DNA of 64,000 nucleotides, taken from Otis tarda (taxonomy: Eukaryota > Chordata > Aves > Otidiformes > Otididae). The translations under genes were made by a program, and so were the position numbers. The stretch's first letter is position 1, and each line of letters starts with the position of its first letter. The DNA is taken from positions 45,727,963 through 45,791,962 of the forward strand of contig CM048554.1 in NCBI GenBank assembly GCA_026413225.1, written 5' to 3'. Below, piece after piece: positions 37,101 through 48,100 of this stretch. The notes under the pieces were generated by a model. That model was not told the DNA's origin, did not search any database, and saw only the letters and a list, made by a program, of their open reading frames with translations.

Positions 37101-40100
37101 AAGGAAACTGTTTAGGCCTTCCATACCCTTTCCAGTTTTTGGTCTCATCAGAGCAAAACGGAGGAAATTAAACTATGAGTAGAAGGCGGTTTTTAATCAC
37201 AACCACTTTTTCCCCCTAGAGACCAAAAGCATATGCTTGAATTAATGGACTCTTTCCATTAATCACAAAGCGCCCAGGATGAATGCAAAAGAAGTTAGGT
37301 TTTCCTCATTACGCAAAAACTTCCTCCAGCTCTCCTCAGCAGTTTCACATGGAGATGATGTGAAGCCATTCAGCCTAACAAAAAACTTGGCTTGAATCCT
37401 GGACCAGAATTCACACACACATTAATTTCTGGTTTTGGCATTCAAGTATTATTAACTCTTCTTCTGTCCCTTTTTACACGCTTCTCCTTTAAGATGGCTG
37501 AAAAAAACCCCACTTTAATGCTCAGTTCTAAGTACAGAAATGGGGCTAAATTTGAAACACATGCCTCTCTTCAGCATGGCCTGAGACACTTTTCCCCCTA
37601 CCTCAACATTGTCAGATCCCATTCTGACACTTATAATTCAGTCTGCGCTAAAGGTACCTAATTTTATGTTACGGATTCTACTATGCGGGAAATACCTAGA
37701 CACTATGTGACAGGATGCTTAGCCCTTTTTGCAGCTCTGGTCTTTACCATGAAAATCTGTGTCAAATCAGACACTTTCCTCTGCTGCATCTGAAAGTAAA
37801 GCCTTCATAGCCCTGCACAGCTGAAGAAGAGATGATCACACACTATTCTCTCATAGGTCTAAGGACAATAAAGATTGAACTTGGAGGTATGAAACTATGT
37901 GAGACACATTCACAAAAGTGCATATAAATGCATGAGTACATTTACCTGATTTTCAGAATAAAGAGAATTAACATTTTAAGTCCCTAGTCTCTAAACAGGT
38001 AGTATTCGATCAGCATTATTGCTATAGCTAATAAGGGCTCAAGGCATCTCACAGATGGACAAGGAAATTCATGTGCAAGTCTTCATCTTTCCCACTCATT
38101 GTGAAAAATTCTAGCTGGACTGTCTTTACACATGAATTATTACACTCTAGTTTCTGTGGGAATTATTGCCTCTCTGAAAGTACCAAATTGCAGGTATAAG
38201 TATCAGCATTCACTGAAGAACCTGAAAAAGTCTCAGAGCTGCTACATCTCACACAGGGTAAAGATATGTGACTTGGGGTTGTGGTTGAGCTAGGTGAGTA
38301 GGTTGGCTGAACATGGGCTTCCAGAACTCTGCTCCTGTCGATACAGTAAAACACCAGGTTTTTTTCTGCTCCTGAAGCTACTTCCATATGCCCGAGCAGC
38401 GTGCAGCACAAAGTACTGCTCACAGGCAATTATATTTCTAGAGCAAACAATAATGTCACAAAAAGTGTAATCGTCCTTATTGTATGATTTCCTGAGCTAC
38501 TTTGCACTGTGAAATCCAGCACAAACAGAAAGAGAACCTAGGACTCTGGAGATTTTCCTGAGAGTTCAGGTGTCAGCTGTTATTTGCATTCCTGTACGTA
38601 TATCTGCGGTGATATTCAAGATCAGAGAGGATCAAAGCTTTGACTCCACTGGTGGGAAGTAGCTGACAGGGCACTAGGCAACAGGGCTGCAGGTTCCTTT
38701 CCAAATAACGCCACTTACGTGTCCCAAGACCTTTATGGATGTACTGCACCCTGCGAGACTGATTTGTTCCCACATCTCATGGGCCAAAGCAGTATGAGCT
38801 CTAGAGCAGGGACACCACCCCCTCCACAGCTCTGACCAGTGCCTGAGACTCCATAGCTCTGTTACAATGCAAGCACTAATTAACAGCCCAGGCAGGCTTT
38901 GTGCAATGGTTGCCAAGCCAAGTTCTTTGCCTTGTGCTGAAGCGCTCACCCTGCTTGGCTTTTCAAGTTTAAGTTCATTGTTTACTGCAGTGTAGTGAAT
39001 TATATCATAGAAATTTTAGAGGTGTGACTCCCCTCCACAAGTTACTTTTGAACAATAAAAAGCCATCGTATGCTTGTTGCTGTGTTCTGATGAGCTTTGA
39101 ACTTTAATAAATGATTAATCCTATTTAGAAGTAACTTAACACTGCCTTAACTGCATCTTTCCATGAAGCATCACTTTGACATTGTTGTGTGCATTCATTG
39201 CAAATTTCACATGCTGTAAATTAAGAACATTTACACATGCAATCAGTGTTAAATAAATGCCTGAAGAACTCCTTGGGGATTAAGCAATTAGACAGCATCA
39301 TGGAGCACCCTTTGTACTCAGTGCTCATGAAGAAAATCATCTACCCATTTTGCACAAATTGCATACTGGGGTAACCATTGTGCTGGCAGGAAGTGTTCGG
39401 CTGAATTGCCAAATGCAGCCTTGAGTTCATACATGCCGCCTTTCCCCAGCTCTCCCATCCCTCCCCCACCACCTTAAAAAAAATAATAAAATCGATATGG
39501 ATAAATTTGTGATTGGGATAGTACTTCATTATTAAATTACTCTCTCCATGAAAAAAAAAACTCCATATGATTTAAGAAGAATTTGAATTCTTAATGCCAT
39601 AGTTAAATTATTAAGAAAAAACAATCTGTCTAGAAAAAATACAGCTATGTGCACACAGGCTATTTGCACAGCCAGTGACAATAGAGACTTAACTCTTTCA
39701 TATCCTATACTTATTTTATGATGCATGAAATCTGTAGTCAGTGTATGTGGCAAAGTACGCAAACAGTCTTAGAAAGATAAATACTTGGCACACTAGAGCG
39801 CCTTGCAAGTGGGAGCACGTATTTTATGCATACATCATGCACAGATACCTAACGCATACTCAAAATAACAGTAATTGCCCAACAACATATATATGGCCAG
39901 TACTCACCAAAATGATTGATCAAACATCGAAATTAAGGTGATAGAAAAGGAGAATGAATTTTTTATGCCTTGAAGTTCAAGGTTAAAATGAATCCAATTC
40001 ACTCTTATTAGCACCCATTATTCACAGGCAGCCTAGAGAAGAGGGGTCCTCTCACCTCAATAAAGTTATACCTAGCATATAGACTTAGACACAAACAAGC

Positions 40101-40492
40101 AAGAAGTGTGCACAAAAAAAACCCCACCCACAAACCAAAAAGAAATAACCAAAAAACTAGCTTTAGGAACAGAGCAAAGTTTAAAATTACACCGTGGGCA
40201 ATTAAGTCAGCAAAACTTTGAAAACCCCGTGCTGATACTGGGACAGGGGTCCTCAGTCACAGCATGGCATCTTCCACCCTACCAAAACCAACCACTCCTT
40301 GGAGAGGTCATCCCCAGAGCCACACATCCTGCTTACAAAGAAGCCTATTGTAACCAAAAGCTTCCCAAAGCTGGTTAGTGCTGGGATACAATGAAGGTGG
40401 TGTAAGACGTGAACTAGCTGGGGCTGCATTTCACAGGAGAAGAGAGGACCTTGTTTGCAGGGGAGCAGGATTTCTAAGTGCTAAGCATTAAG
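37101..40492. other. Intergenic or intronic DNA, no gene recognised
   Basis: Unique, mostly AT-rich sequence with few repeats. The stretch at 38960-39310 has enhancer-like texture, including taataaatgattaatcc at 39105-39121. A C-rich tract lies near 39456-39472 and short A tracts near 39478 and 39550. Frames of up to 91 codons are featureless. Confidence 0.55.
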
Positions 40493-40517
40493 AAAAAAAA
40501 AAAAAAAAAAAAAAAAA
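40493..40517 (+). repeat. A25 homopolymer tract
   Basis: An uninterrupted run of 25 A followed by A/C-rich DNA to about 40560. It could be a decayed retroposon tail, but I recognise no element to its left. Confidence 0.9.
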
Positions 40518-40620
40518 GAACAACAGAAAAAAAAACCCCACAAAACAAACCCAAACAACGTAAAACAGCTGCAGGGAAGTTGTTTTTCCACTTGATGCAG
40601 CCTGTAGAAAATGTTTAAAA

Positions 40621-40900
40621 GGTACCTCCGTGGATGCGAAGTCACCCACTGCAAGAAATCCCAATCTCAGAGTGCCAGCGCCACCTCCTTGTCAAGAAAC
40701 CGAGTGGCAGGCTCCGAAAACGGCGAACTGCGACTGCTAGCGTTTCCTTGTGTCAAATCCTGCACGGGTTTTTGGCTGGTACCGCAGAAGACACTCAGTC
40801 TGCACCGCCGGGCTGGTGTAGACAGGACCCGCATCCCCCCTTCCGCACCCGCAGGACGCCCCGGGTCCAGCTCCAGCTCCCCACAGCGGGGACAGGCAAA
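40621..40900. promoter_or_regulatory. Small CpG island, possible orphan promoter
   Basis: Hand counting over these 280 bases gives 96 C, 75 G and 19 CpG: about 61% GC and a CpG observed/expected ratio of about 0.74. Both pass the classical island thresholds, in a window that is otherwise AT-rich and CpG-poor. Islands of this type usually mark germline-unmethylated promoters or enhancers. There is no coding gene next to it; two plus-strand frames of about 110 codons exist but share no recognisable domain. It contains a CTCF-like word at 40678-40691 and is framed by an A25 tract on the left and a T24 tract on the right. I infer an orphan promoter of a noncoding RNA, or a regulatory island. Confidence 0.6.
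40678..40691 (-). promoter_or_regulatory. Candidate CTCF-binding site in the CpG island
   Basis: The minus strand reads CAAGGAGGTGGCGC, continuing TGG. It matches 12 of 14 positions of CCASYAGRKGGCRS, with the AGGTGGCGC core intact. Location within an unmethylated island would favour binding, because CTCF is sensitive to methylation of CpG in its site. Binding itself is inference. Confidence 0.4.
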
Positions 40901-40904
40901 ACAC

Positions 40905-40928
40905 TTTTTTTTTTTTTTTTTTTTTTTT
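40905..40928 (+). repeat. T24 homopolymer tract
   Basis: An uninterrupted run of 24 T immediately to the right of the CpG island. It could be the poly-A tail of a minus-strand retroposon lying to its right, but that DNA (40929 onward) is not recognisable as one. Confidence 0.9.
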
Positions 40929-42047
40929 ACAAAGAGGGCAGCTTAAAACGTAAAACCATTTAAAATTAGACTCAACTCAGCCTCCTCCTAAAAGATGTGT
41001 TATTTCTCCTCATGCTTTAAGACGATCTTTCTTTTTCTAATGGGAAAAAATAAAGGGAGTTTTCTTCTGTTATTTTCTTTGATGCAAAGAAATTGATTTT
41101 CCCAGTAACTCTTCAAAAGCAAAATGTTTCTTCTATACAAGGAATTTTTCCATAGGTAAACAATCCTATGGCAAGACTTTAAAATAACCTAAGATGTTAG
41201 TAGGTGTTAAAAAAGATTTTAGGTCTGGTAGAATGTCATATTTGGCAGATAAACTTTTATAATCTTCCCCACTCAGAACCAGCAACTCAACGCACTGTTG
41301 CATCAGTGAGGGGATGACTAAACCAGCCATCAGCTCCCTGGAAGAGAGGCAAAGCTCCTCGCTAATGAACTTTTCAACCCATCAAGGAGTCCCACTGATG
41401 AGAGCCCACAGGGAAACCCACCTCTCCTCTTGTGTCAAAAGACTTGTGGCTATGGTTGGTCATTTTGCCTGTGTGAAATGAACCAGTAATGCAAAAAATA
41501 TAATTCCATCTCTTGAAGAATTTTGGAGTTATGAAGCATGCCAAATGGACGTACTCAGAGCTCAAATGCTCTGGTGAGTTACAGTCACAGCACAGAGCTG
41601 GGGTCCACGCAGGGAAAGATTCTGTGCTGTTGTCTCAAAGTACATTAAATATAATGCAGAGACATATAGTTCTCAGGGTGTGAAAATAAGTTCTGAGCCT
41701 CTCCAGCTTAATTTTCTGAATGAACTATCACCAAGGGGGGCTTCTGATGCCATCTACAATTTAGAAAAAAAAAAAAAAATATATATATATAATTCCCTGA
41801 ATCATTTTGAGTGCTCTCATCAGTTAGCCCATATGCTGTCAATATAATTTCACTTCAGTCACCAGGTAGCACAAGTAATAGCCTACACATTTCATACTTT
41901 TTTTTTCCCCCCACTTTTCAGTTGGGATGAATGTGGAAACAACAAAGTCCCAATGCATAACATGAAATATTTCTATTCTGAGTGTAACTCTAATGAGGAA
42001 ACATACTCCAAAGAGATTCTCTTTTCCAACAGAGTTTTGCATCAGAT

Positions 42048-42083
42048 GATTCAGATAAATGTTGCTGGATTCAGATAAATGTT
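42048..42083 (+). repeat. Short tandem duplication, 20-bp period
   Basis: The 16-nt word gattcagataaatgtt occurs at 42048-42063 and again at 42068-42083, separated by gctg. The period of 20 bp suggests a local duplication, probably by replication slippage. Confidence 0.85.
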
Positions 42084-42742
42084 CTTTATCCAAAAAAAAT
42101 AAGGCCCTGAACATTTTAAGACTTGCTCTCACCAGCAATCCTGAGGTTAGAAGTGGAATAGCAAAAACTGTCAAAGGATGTGACCTTTTGATTGCACCCA
42201 GGGATCTGGAGTTTGCCTGTCCTTGCTGCATGGATTGAAGACATTGGATGAGTGAGGAACAGAAGCAGCAGAATCAAAAGGAAGTACATACTCAGGTTAC
42301 ACATCCATGTGTATACAAGTAAAAATATAGATTTTTCAGGGTAAATAAAGAAGACCGCATTATACTTTGCAGCAGAGTTGGCTGTATGTGATGTTAAAAT
42401 CTGTGTCTCACCTATACACTGAACCCGTATTCATCTTCATATGAATTTAAGCAACTTCAGTAAAGCTGTTGGAGTGAGCTGTCTCCCTTCTGCTCTCAGA
42501 ACCCACTGAGATTACAGCCAGATTATCAACATTAGATTTTTTATATGTATATAAAACTCGCATATACATCCACACACCCCTGCAACTAGTTGTTAACTAT
42601 AGAGGGAGAAAAATGCAAATGGAAAAATAAAACGGCAATAGAGGACACTTGAAGAAATACAAAAACAACAGCTGAGAATTTGTCAAATTAAAAAATTGAG
42701 TATTTTCAACTTTTGAAAACTCTTGAAAATGTTGATCATTGT

Positions 42743-42766
42743 TGTGAAATACAACTGTATTTCACA
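42743..42766. repeat. 10-bp perfect hairpin with 4-nt loop
   Basis: The arm tgtgaaatac (42743-42752) and the arm gtatttcaca (42757-42766) are exact reverse complements around the loop aact. No function is recognised. Confidence 0.85.
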
Positions 42767-43412
42767 TCCCCCATCTTGATGTCAGGAATATTCAGTCCTA
42801 ATGCATTTAACTGCTTAGGAAAAAAAAAAATATCAGTTTAAGCCCTCCAGTGAGCGTGCACACACGTGTTCCCCGGGACTGCTCAGCAACTGGCTGTGAT
42901 ACGTGTTTCCCTTGCATAACGTGAACTAGGAGCAGACACAAAGCGATGGCCAAGGTAAATTGAGGCAGCAGAACATGGAAGAACACAGCTAGACCCGGTA
43001 TTACTTTGAAAGCAGAGCAGCACTGATGCTGCTGAATGACTGAGAGGGCACTGGGGGAAGGTATTCGCCTTCCTCTCTCCTGGTCCTGCTGTCACTCCTT
43101 GCTCACCCTGCGTCACCCTCTCCATCTCTGAGGGAGACATCCCAGACATCTTCCTCCCTACCCAGATGATTGCTCCCATAGCAAAGGCTGAAGCCTACCT
43201 CAACCCTCCCCATTTCCTGTTAAAAGCCTGTATACATACACATTAAATACATACACATATTATACATACATATATCAATTACAGGGAAGACAGGGCAGTC
43301 TTTCAAACTTCCAATATGTCAACATACTGTACAAACAGGAAGCAGCACTGCAGCAACAGGTCATTAAAAACACTGCAGACCAACCAAGAATCAGGAGAGT
43401 CATCTGAAAAAT

Positions 43413-43440
43413 GGGGGGGGGGGTGGGGGGGTGGGCAGGG
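43413..43440 (+). other. Strong G-quadruplex candidate
   Basis: G runs of 11, 7, 3 and 3 are separated only by t, t and ca. Even without splitting the long runs, this meets the four-run rule with very short loops, which favours stable intramolecular folding. An A-rich stretch follows. The long G11 run is also prone to length variation. Confidence 0.75.
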
Positions 43441-45042
43441 AGAAGTAAAAAAAAAACAACCAAAAAAAAACCCAGGCCTTTTCCACCATGGCTGACACTG
43501 ACATATCCTAAATCTCAGTTTCATACCCTCACAGGAGAGAGATGTGTGTTTTAGGGAACTATCTGAGCAAGCAGTGTTATAAATAATCACATATTTTCAC
43601 ACTGCCTTTCCCCATAGCACCCTCCCTGTCACTTAATTGCCACTGCTCTTTTGCTCTCTCCTCAATACACAAGAAACTTCTACAGAGGGTGGGGAGAGAT
43701 GCTCAGAAAGCAGTTCTCTCTCCTTTGGTAGGAGCCTTTCCAGGCAGAGGCACCCTGAAAGCAGCAATCTGCCTTCCCCTCCTTGCAGGCTTTAATCCCT
43801 TCCCATTCCCTGTCTTCCACCTTGAAATGACATTATAAGGAAAGTCACGACCTATTAGTTTCTCAAGAAGCTGACGTGGGATAGCTGAGATCTGCTGGCA
43901 AGCTAGAGTGAACCCAAGAGGGGTGGGGGAGCCTCTGACCCATCCAAGTTCTTGTTCATAACAAAAAGTCCCCATTATAAAACAGAAGAGCCCAGCATTT
44001 GCAATATTGCTGTAAGCACTCTCATCTAGAAAAGATCCTCATTAGTATTTCCTATCACATAAACTAGCCGAAGGTGATATATTCTAGTTTACCAGTAACA
44101 TCTGAATAGCAGCTTTATTTCTTTTTTAATTTTTTTTTTTTCTAAAAAGTAAAATTAAAACCACCCTCCTTCCCCCGAGTATTCACTATTTTATAATCCA
44201 AGCCATCCCGGCGTAGCATGAGTATGCACACAACTGGCTAGGGTTTTTAACATCTGCTTTTCATTTTCTTAACAGGAAACCAACAGAATTTCCATGACAA
44301 AGGAGGATTCTGGTGTTATACTCTCATTTATCTGTCATGTGTACACTTGGCAGCATTTGATCTTTATTCTCTAGATGCTTAAGAAATAATCTAGGAATTA
44401 TTACTTCTTGACAATACAAACAAATAAGGCTATCTATAAATAAACCGCAGCAAGGACAGGGGGAGGATTGTTTCGCACCCGCAGAGGGGCTTCCTCGGGG
44501 CTAGTTCTCGTTTATTTTTCAGCCATTGCTGGGGATCAGGAGGTCACCCTCCTTTCTGAGTACTTTTGTGCAAGCCTGTGTGTAGGGAAGAGGGGCCTTC
44601 AGGCAAAGCACCCCTAAAGAAATTGGCTGATTTTTTTCCCCCCTACTTGCTAGTCTTCCTGATGGGGAGAAGGGTTTTGGGGGCACAGGGGCAGGCAGGA
44701 GGTGACATCCCAGCGGACAGCATGACCCCCACCACCCGCTCCCCATAGCGGCAGCACTGGCTGCCAGGCTGCACTTGCAACCCACTGCTCAGCAGAGGGA
44801 AGAAAAGGTTTTGCCTGAGCCATGTAACCATGTCTCCAACTCCATGAATTTTAGTTTGAAAACCCAGGAAGTGTAATATTCTTTAAATAAATTGCAGGCA
44901 CAAAAACATTGTTTAGTTTATGCTACAGTCATACATTCTCACTAGCTCCAATCAGATACTGTTCAACTTACTTCTCCAACTCCTTTTTCTCTTTTAAATT
45001 TCACTGTTTGTAGCATCTCCCCATGGCTATTCTTGTTTGCCT

Positions 45043-45120
45043 TGGGCCCAATCCAAGCAGCTATGGGAAGAAACAGCCAGGATGCCTATTGACTTCTATA
45101 AAAGTCGAATTAGGGCCACG
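45043..45120. repeat. Probable decayed palindromic amniote repeat
   Basis: The segment begins tgggcccaatccaagcagct and ends with cctattgacttctataaaag then gaattagggccac. Both ends carry gggcc (the right end as agggccac), with the typical attgacttc in the centre. This is the pattern of the palindromic family seen more clearly at 54354-54484. The copy is short and diverged. Confidence 0.4.
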
Positions 45121-48100
45121 GGCAGTAAAGGATACAATCCACTGAGCCTTTTTTGAAGGCTCTGAAATGAATATCAGCCCCTTGATATACACGTTACTAA
45201 TATGACAGGTACGTTTTAAAAGGACGACCTTTCTTTTTTCCTCTCTCTTGCCTTCAATATGAAAAATGTTGTTCATTATAGAAAGATACATTTGTAAAGA
45301 AACCTTCAGACTCCACCAAAAAGAAATTTTATAAGGAAATCATTTTAAGATAGAAAATTAAAGACAGTACTTATAATTGTTCTAGTTTAATATCTTCACT
45401 GTCAAATTATGAGACTGACCCTGCAAATGCTTCATCACAGCTGGGATTTTCTTGGAAGTGAAGAGCACAAATCAGTTGAGTGCATGTTCCAAAGCCATTT
45501 ATAGCCAGATGCAATTAAAATAAAATGGCATATTGCCTACCCCCCTGTGGCATCCAGAGGCCGTAGGTTTCTCAGATTTCTATACAGTTAATGAGAGTTA
45601 GGATCCTCAGTATAGAAGCTAAAGCAGCCTTTGAACAAGGAGACACAACTGACATAAGCGTGCTCAGCATGCAGCTACTTGAAACCGCCCAAGAGAAAAT
45701 GCTGAATGTGAGGCATTGCCCCAGTTGTCTACCTCTCCCAGAGCTTCTGCCCATCATTCCTTGCTACGGTGAGGTTGTCTTTCCCTATTTGAGATCAGCA
45801 GCCTAGGACATCTCTTCACAAGAGACTTTGTTTTGTTTTTCAAAGTCTCAAGCAGAGACACCCTTTTAAATGGCATTTGGTACTACAAGCCATGTTAATG
45901 TAATAACTGGGTGGCTGGAGCATTATCCCAGGAAGTGAGAGCCGGGGATCTAGGTCTTTTTCAGCCTGGGGTTGTCTGAATATGTAATCCATCAAAAACT
46001 GGCCAAAGAGATTAAGTGCCCAAGAGAGAGTACTATCCAGACATAGACCAATAATAGCTTTATTTTTGTATACAAACTTATTTATATTGGTCTTACTTCA
46101 GCTCATTTCCTTATTAAAAAAAGCTATTTTTGTCCAAAACAGACCTGCTTGAACTTTGCCAAACCATAACAATTGAACTTTTTTAAAGCAGAGATTTGAT
46201 GGCAGACGTGGTCTTAAAAAAAAAAAAAAAAAAAAAATTTACAAGAAACATCTCATTTTGTAACCTCCCTAAAACAGGCTTAATCAACTTGGGCCATTAA
46301 AAAAGAAAAAAAAAGCATGGCTCAAGGAATCAACCTCACTCCTCAAGGGTGAAAACAAGCAACCTCATTCAGGATTTACATTTATATTTCAGTTAAGAGA
46401 AGAAAAAAGAAACCAAGGTAAAACTGGAAAGAGTGGTTTTAAGTGTTATTTTTTCCTCTCTTCATGACTGTTAAACACACAAGCAACCTCACTAAATCTT
46501 CTGAGTATTTCTATTAGTAAGTGCTCAATATTGTAAATAAGTAATACATAGATTGGCCTACAGACAACACAGCAAATACATCTGGAGAAAAAAAAAAATC
46601 CTTTTAAGCATACACATTAGTATTTGTGCCATTATCAGCATATCTATCATGTTAAAAATACACCCAAGCAAACAGTTGGTACCATGTGGGGACAATAGTA
46701 GAGAAGACCTAAAAAAGGTTAGAAGGGTATGACCAATTAAAAAAAGAAAAGAACTCTTTAATGTCTCTGGGAAATTTATTTTTATTATTTACATAATATT
46801 TTTATTAGTTAAAATAATATTCAGCAATTGAAACATGCCATGTAGAAAGAACTAGACAAAGTAGGTGGAAAGTAACACTACCTGAGAGACAGTTTTCTAT
46901 TTAAACACTCTTATTATTTACTGGAATTACTATATTTTTGACTGTCCATCAGGAAAATTTTAATAACATATGCAGTTTTAGGTGAATTCAAGACAAGATA
47001 TTTCAGCTGTCAAGAAGCAACAATTTATTTAGGGTCAGTTCAGTAATAATTTGCCCCTGACTGAGATGCCATGATGAGCTTGGATGTCTCTTTCTGTTCA
47101 CCTCCATGGTCTGGCTCCATACTAGATTTCACCTCTAATGACCTCTGCAGTCTTCCCTTTAGCTGAATCCTAAGTAGTGGATGATGGAAATCCTACAGAC
47201 ATAGTATATTATGGGAAATGAAGTCCAGCTGTGAAGAGCAACCCACAGAAACTGACTTCCAGTTAGCACTCCAGTCTTCAAGCTTGCTTTCCCTTTTCCC
47301 AAGTCTCATATCTCAGTCATTTTTTCAGCTGACCAAATTAAGTTAATTTTCACCTGTGAGTAAACTGATTAAATAACCTGACTGGTTTAAAAATAAGTCT
47401 GTCCATATTGACTAATCTAATCTAAGCTGTATCTTCCTCCCGTGAGCACTTTTAGTGGTCTGTGCAAACAGAGCACAGCTGGCGATCTTGGTCTGGGAAA
47501 CAAGGACAGCACTTTACGTCATTATTTCTGTATTATTCTAGCCTTATAATCTTTGTGTTCATTGGCTCTATACAAGTGCTGCTATTAGCAGCAATTCTGC
47601 AATACTTTTGTCCCTCAGGACCTTGCAACTGGAGTTCCTGTTAGGGTTACTAATTGAAGGTGAAGCAAAATGAATGACGGATCCATTCAATAGGTTCCTC
47701 CAGGTCCCAATACTTGTGCCTTTATACAGTAGATATATTGCACTAGGTCTACTCTAATAAACAGACATTTGGAGTAAAATTGGGCCTAGAGTATCACTCC
47801 ATTATCCTGTCTCTGTCTGCTGCCAAAGCAAGTATTACATCAGTTATTATAGGTGTATGCATGTGCACACACTCTCCATGCACATTCACAAATGCACCTT
47901 TATATAGGGGATGTATGAACATATATATGTGTGTATAGAAAACCAATTCAGCATGTGGCTTACAGACAGCCTTTACTGCCATCTAACTATGGCTGTAAAT
48001 GAATCATAACTCCAGCAAAAATTTCTGATTTCAGACTCATGGAAATTGTTATGTTATTTTTGGCTTATGTCAAAGAAAAGCAGAGTGATAAAAGAGTGGG

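Larger units (their letters stand above)
40929..45042. other. Intergenic or intronic DNA, no gene recognised
   Basis: AT-rich unique DNA. It has a short AT repeat at about 41779-41791, a 20-bp tandem duplication at 42048-42083, a hairpin at 42743-42766, a TA/CA-rich stretch at 43226-43274, a G-rich tract at 43413-43440 and a GC-richer patch at about 44450-44830. The stretch 44270-44400 has enhancer-like texture. A minus-strand frame of 130 codons (41839-42231) has no known domain. Confidence 0.55.

Noticed and set aside
45905-45972. Possible fifth MIR (gtggctggagcattatccca)
   Set aside because: Only the first half of the element is suggested, and matches are too few to call it a feature.
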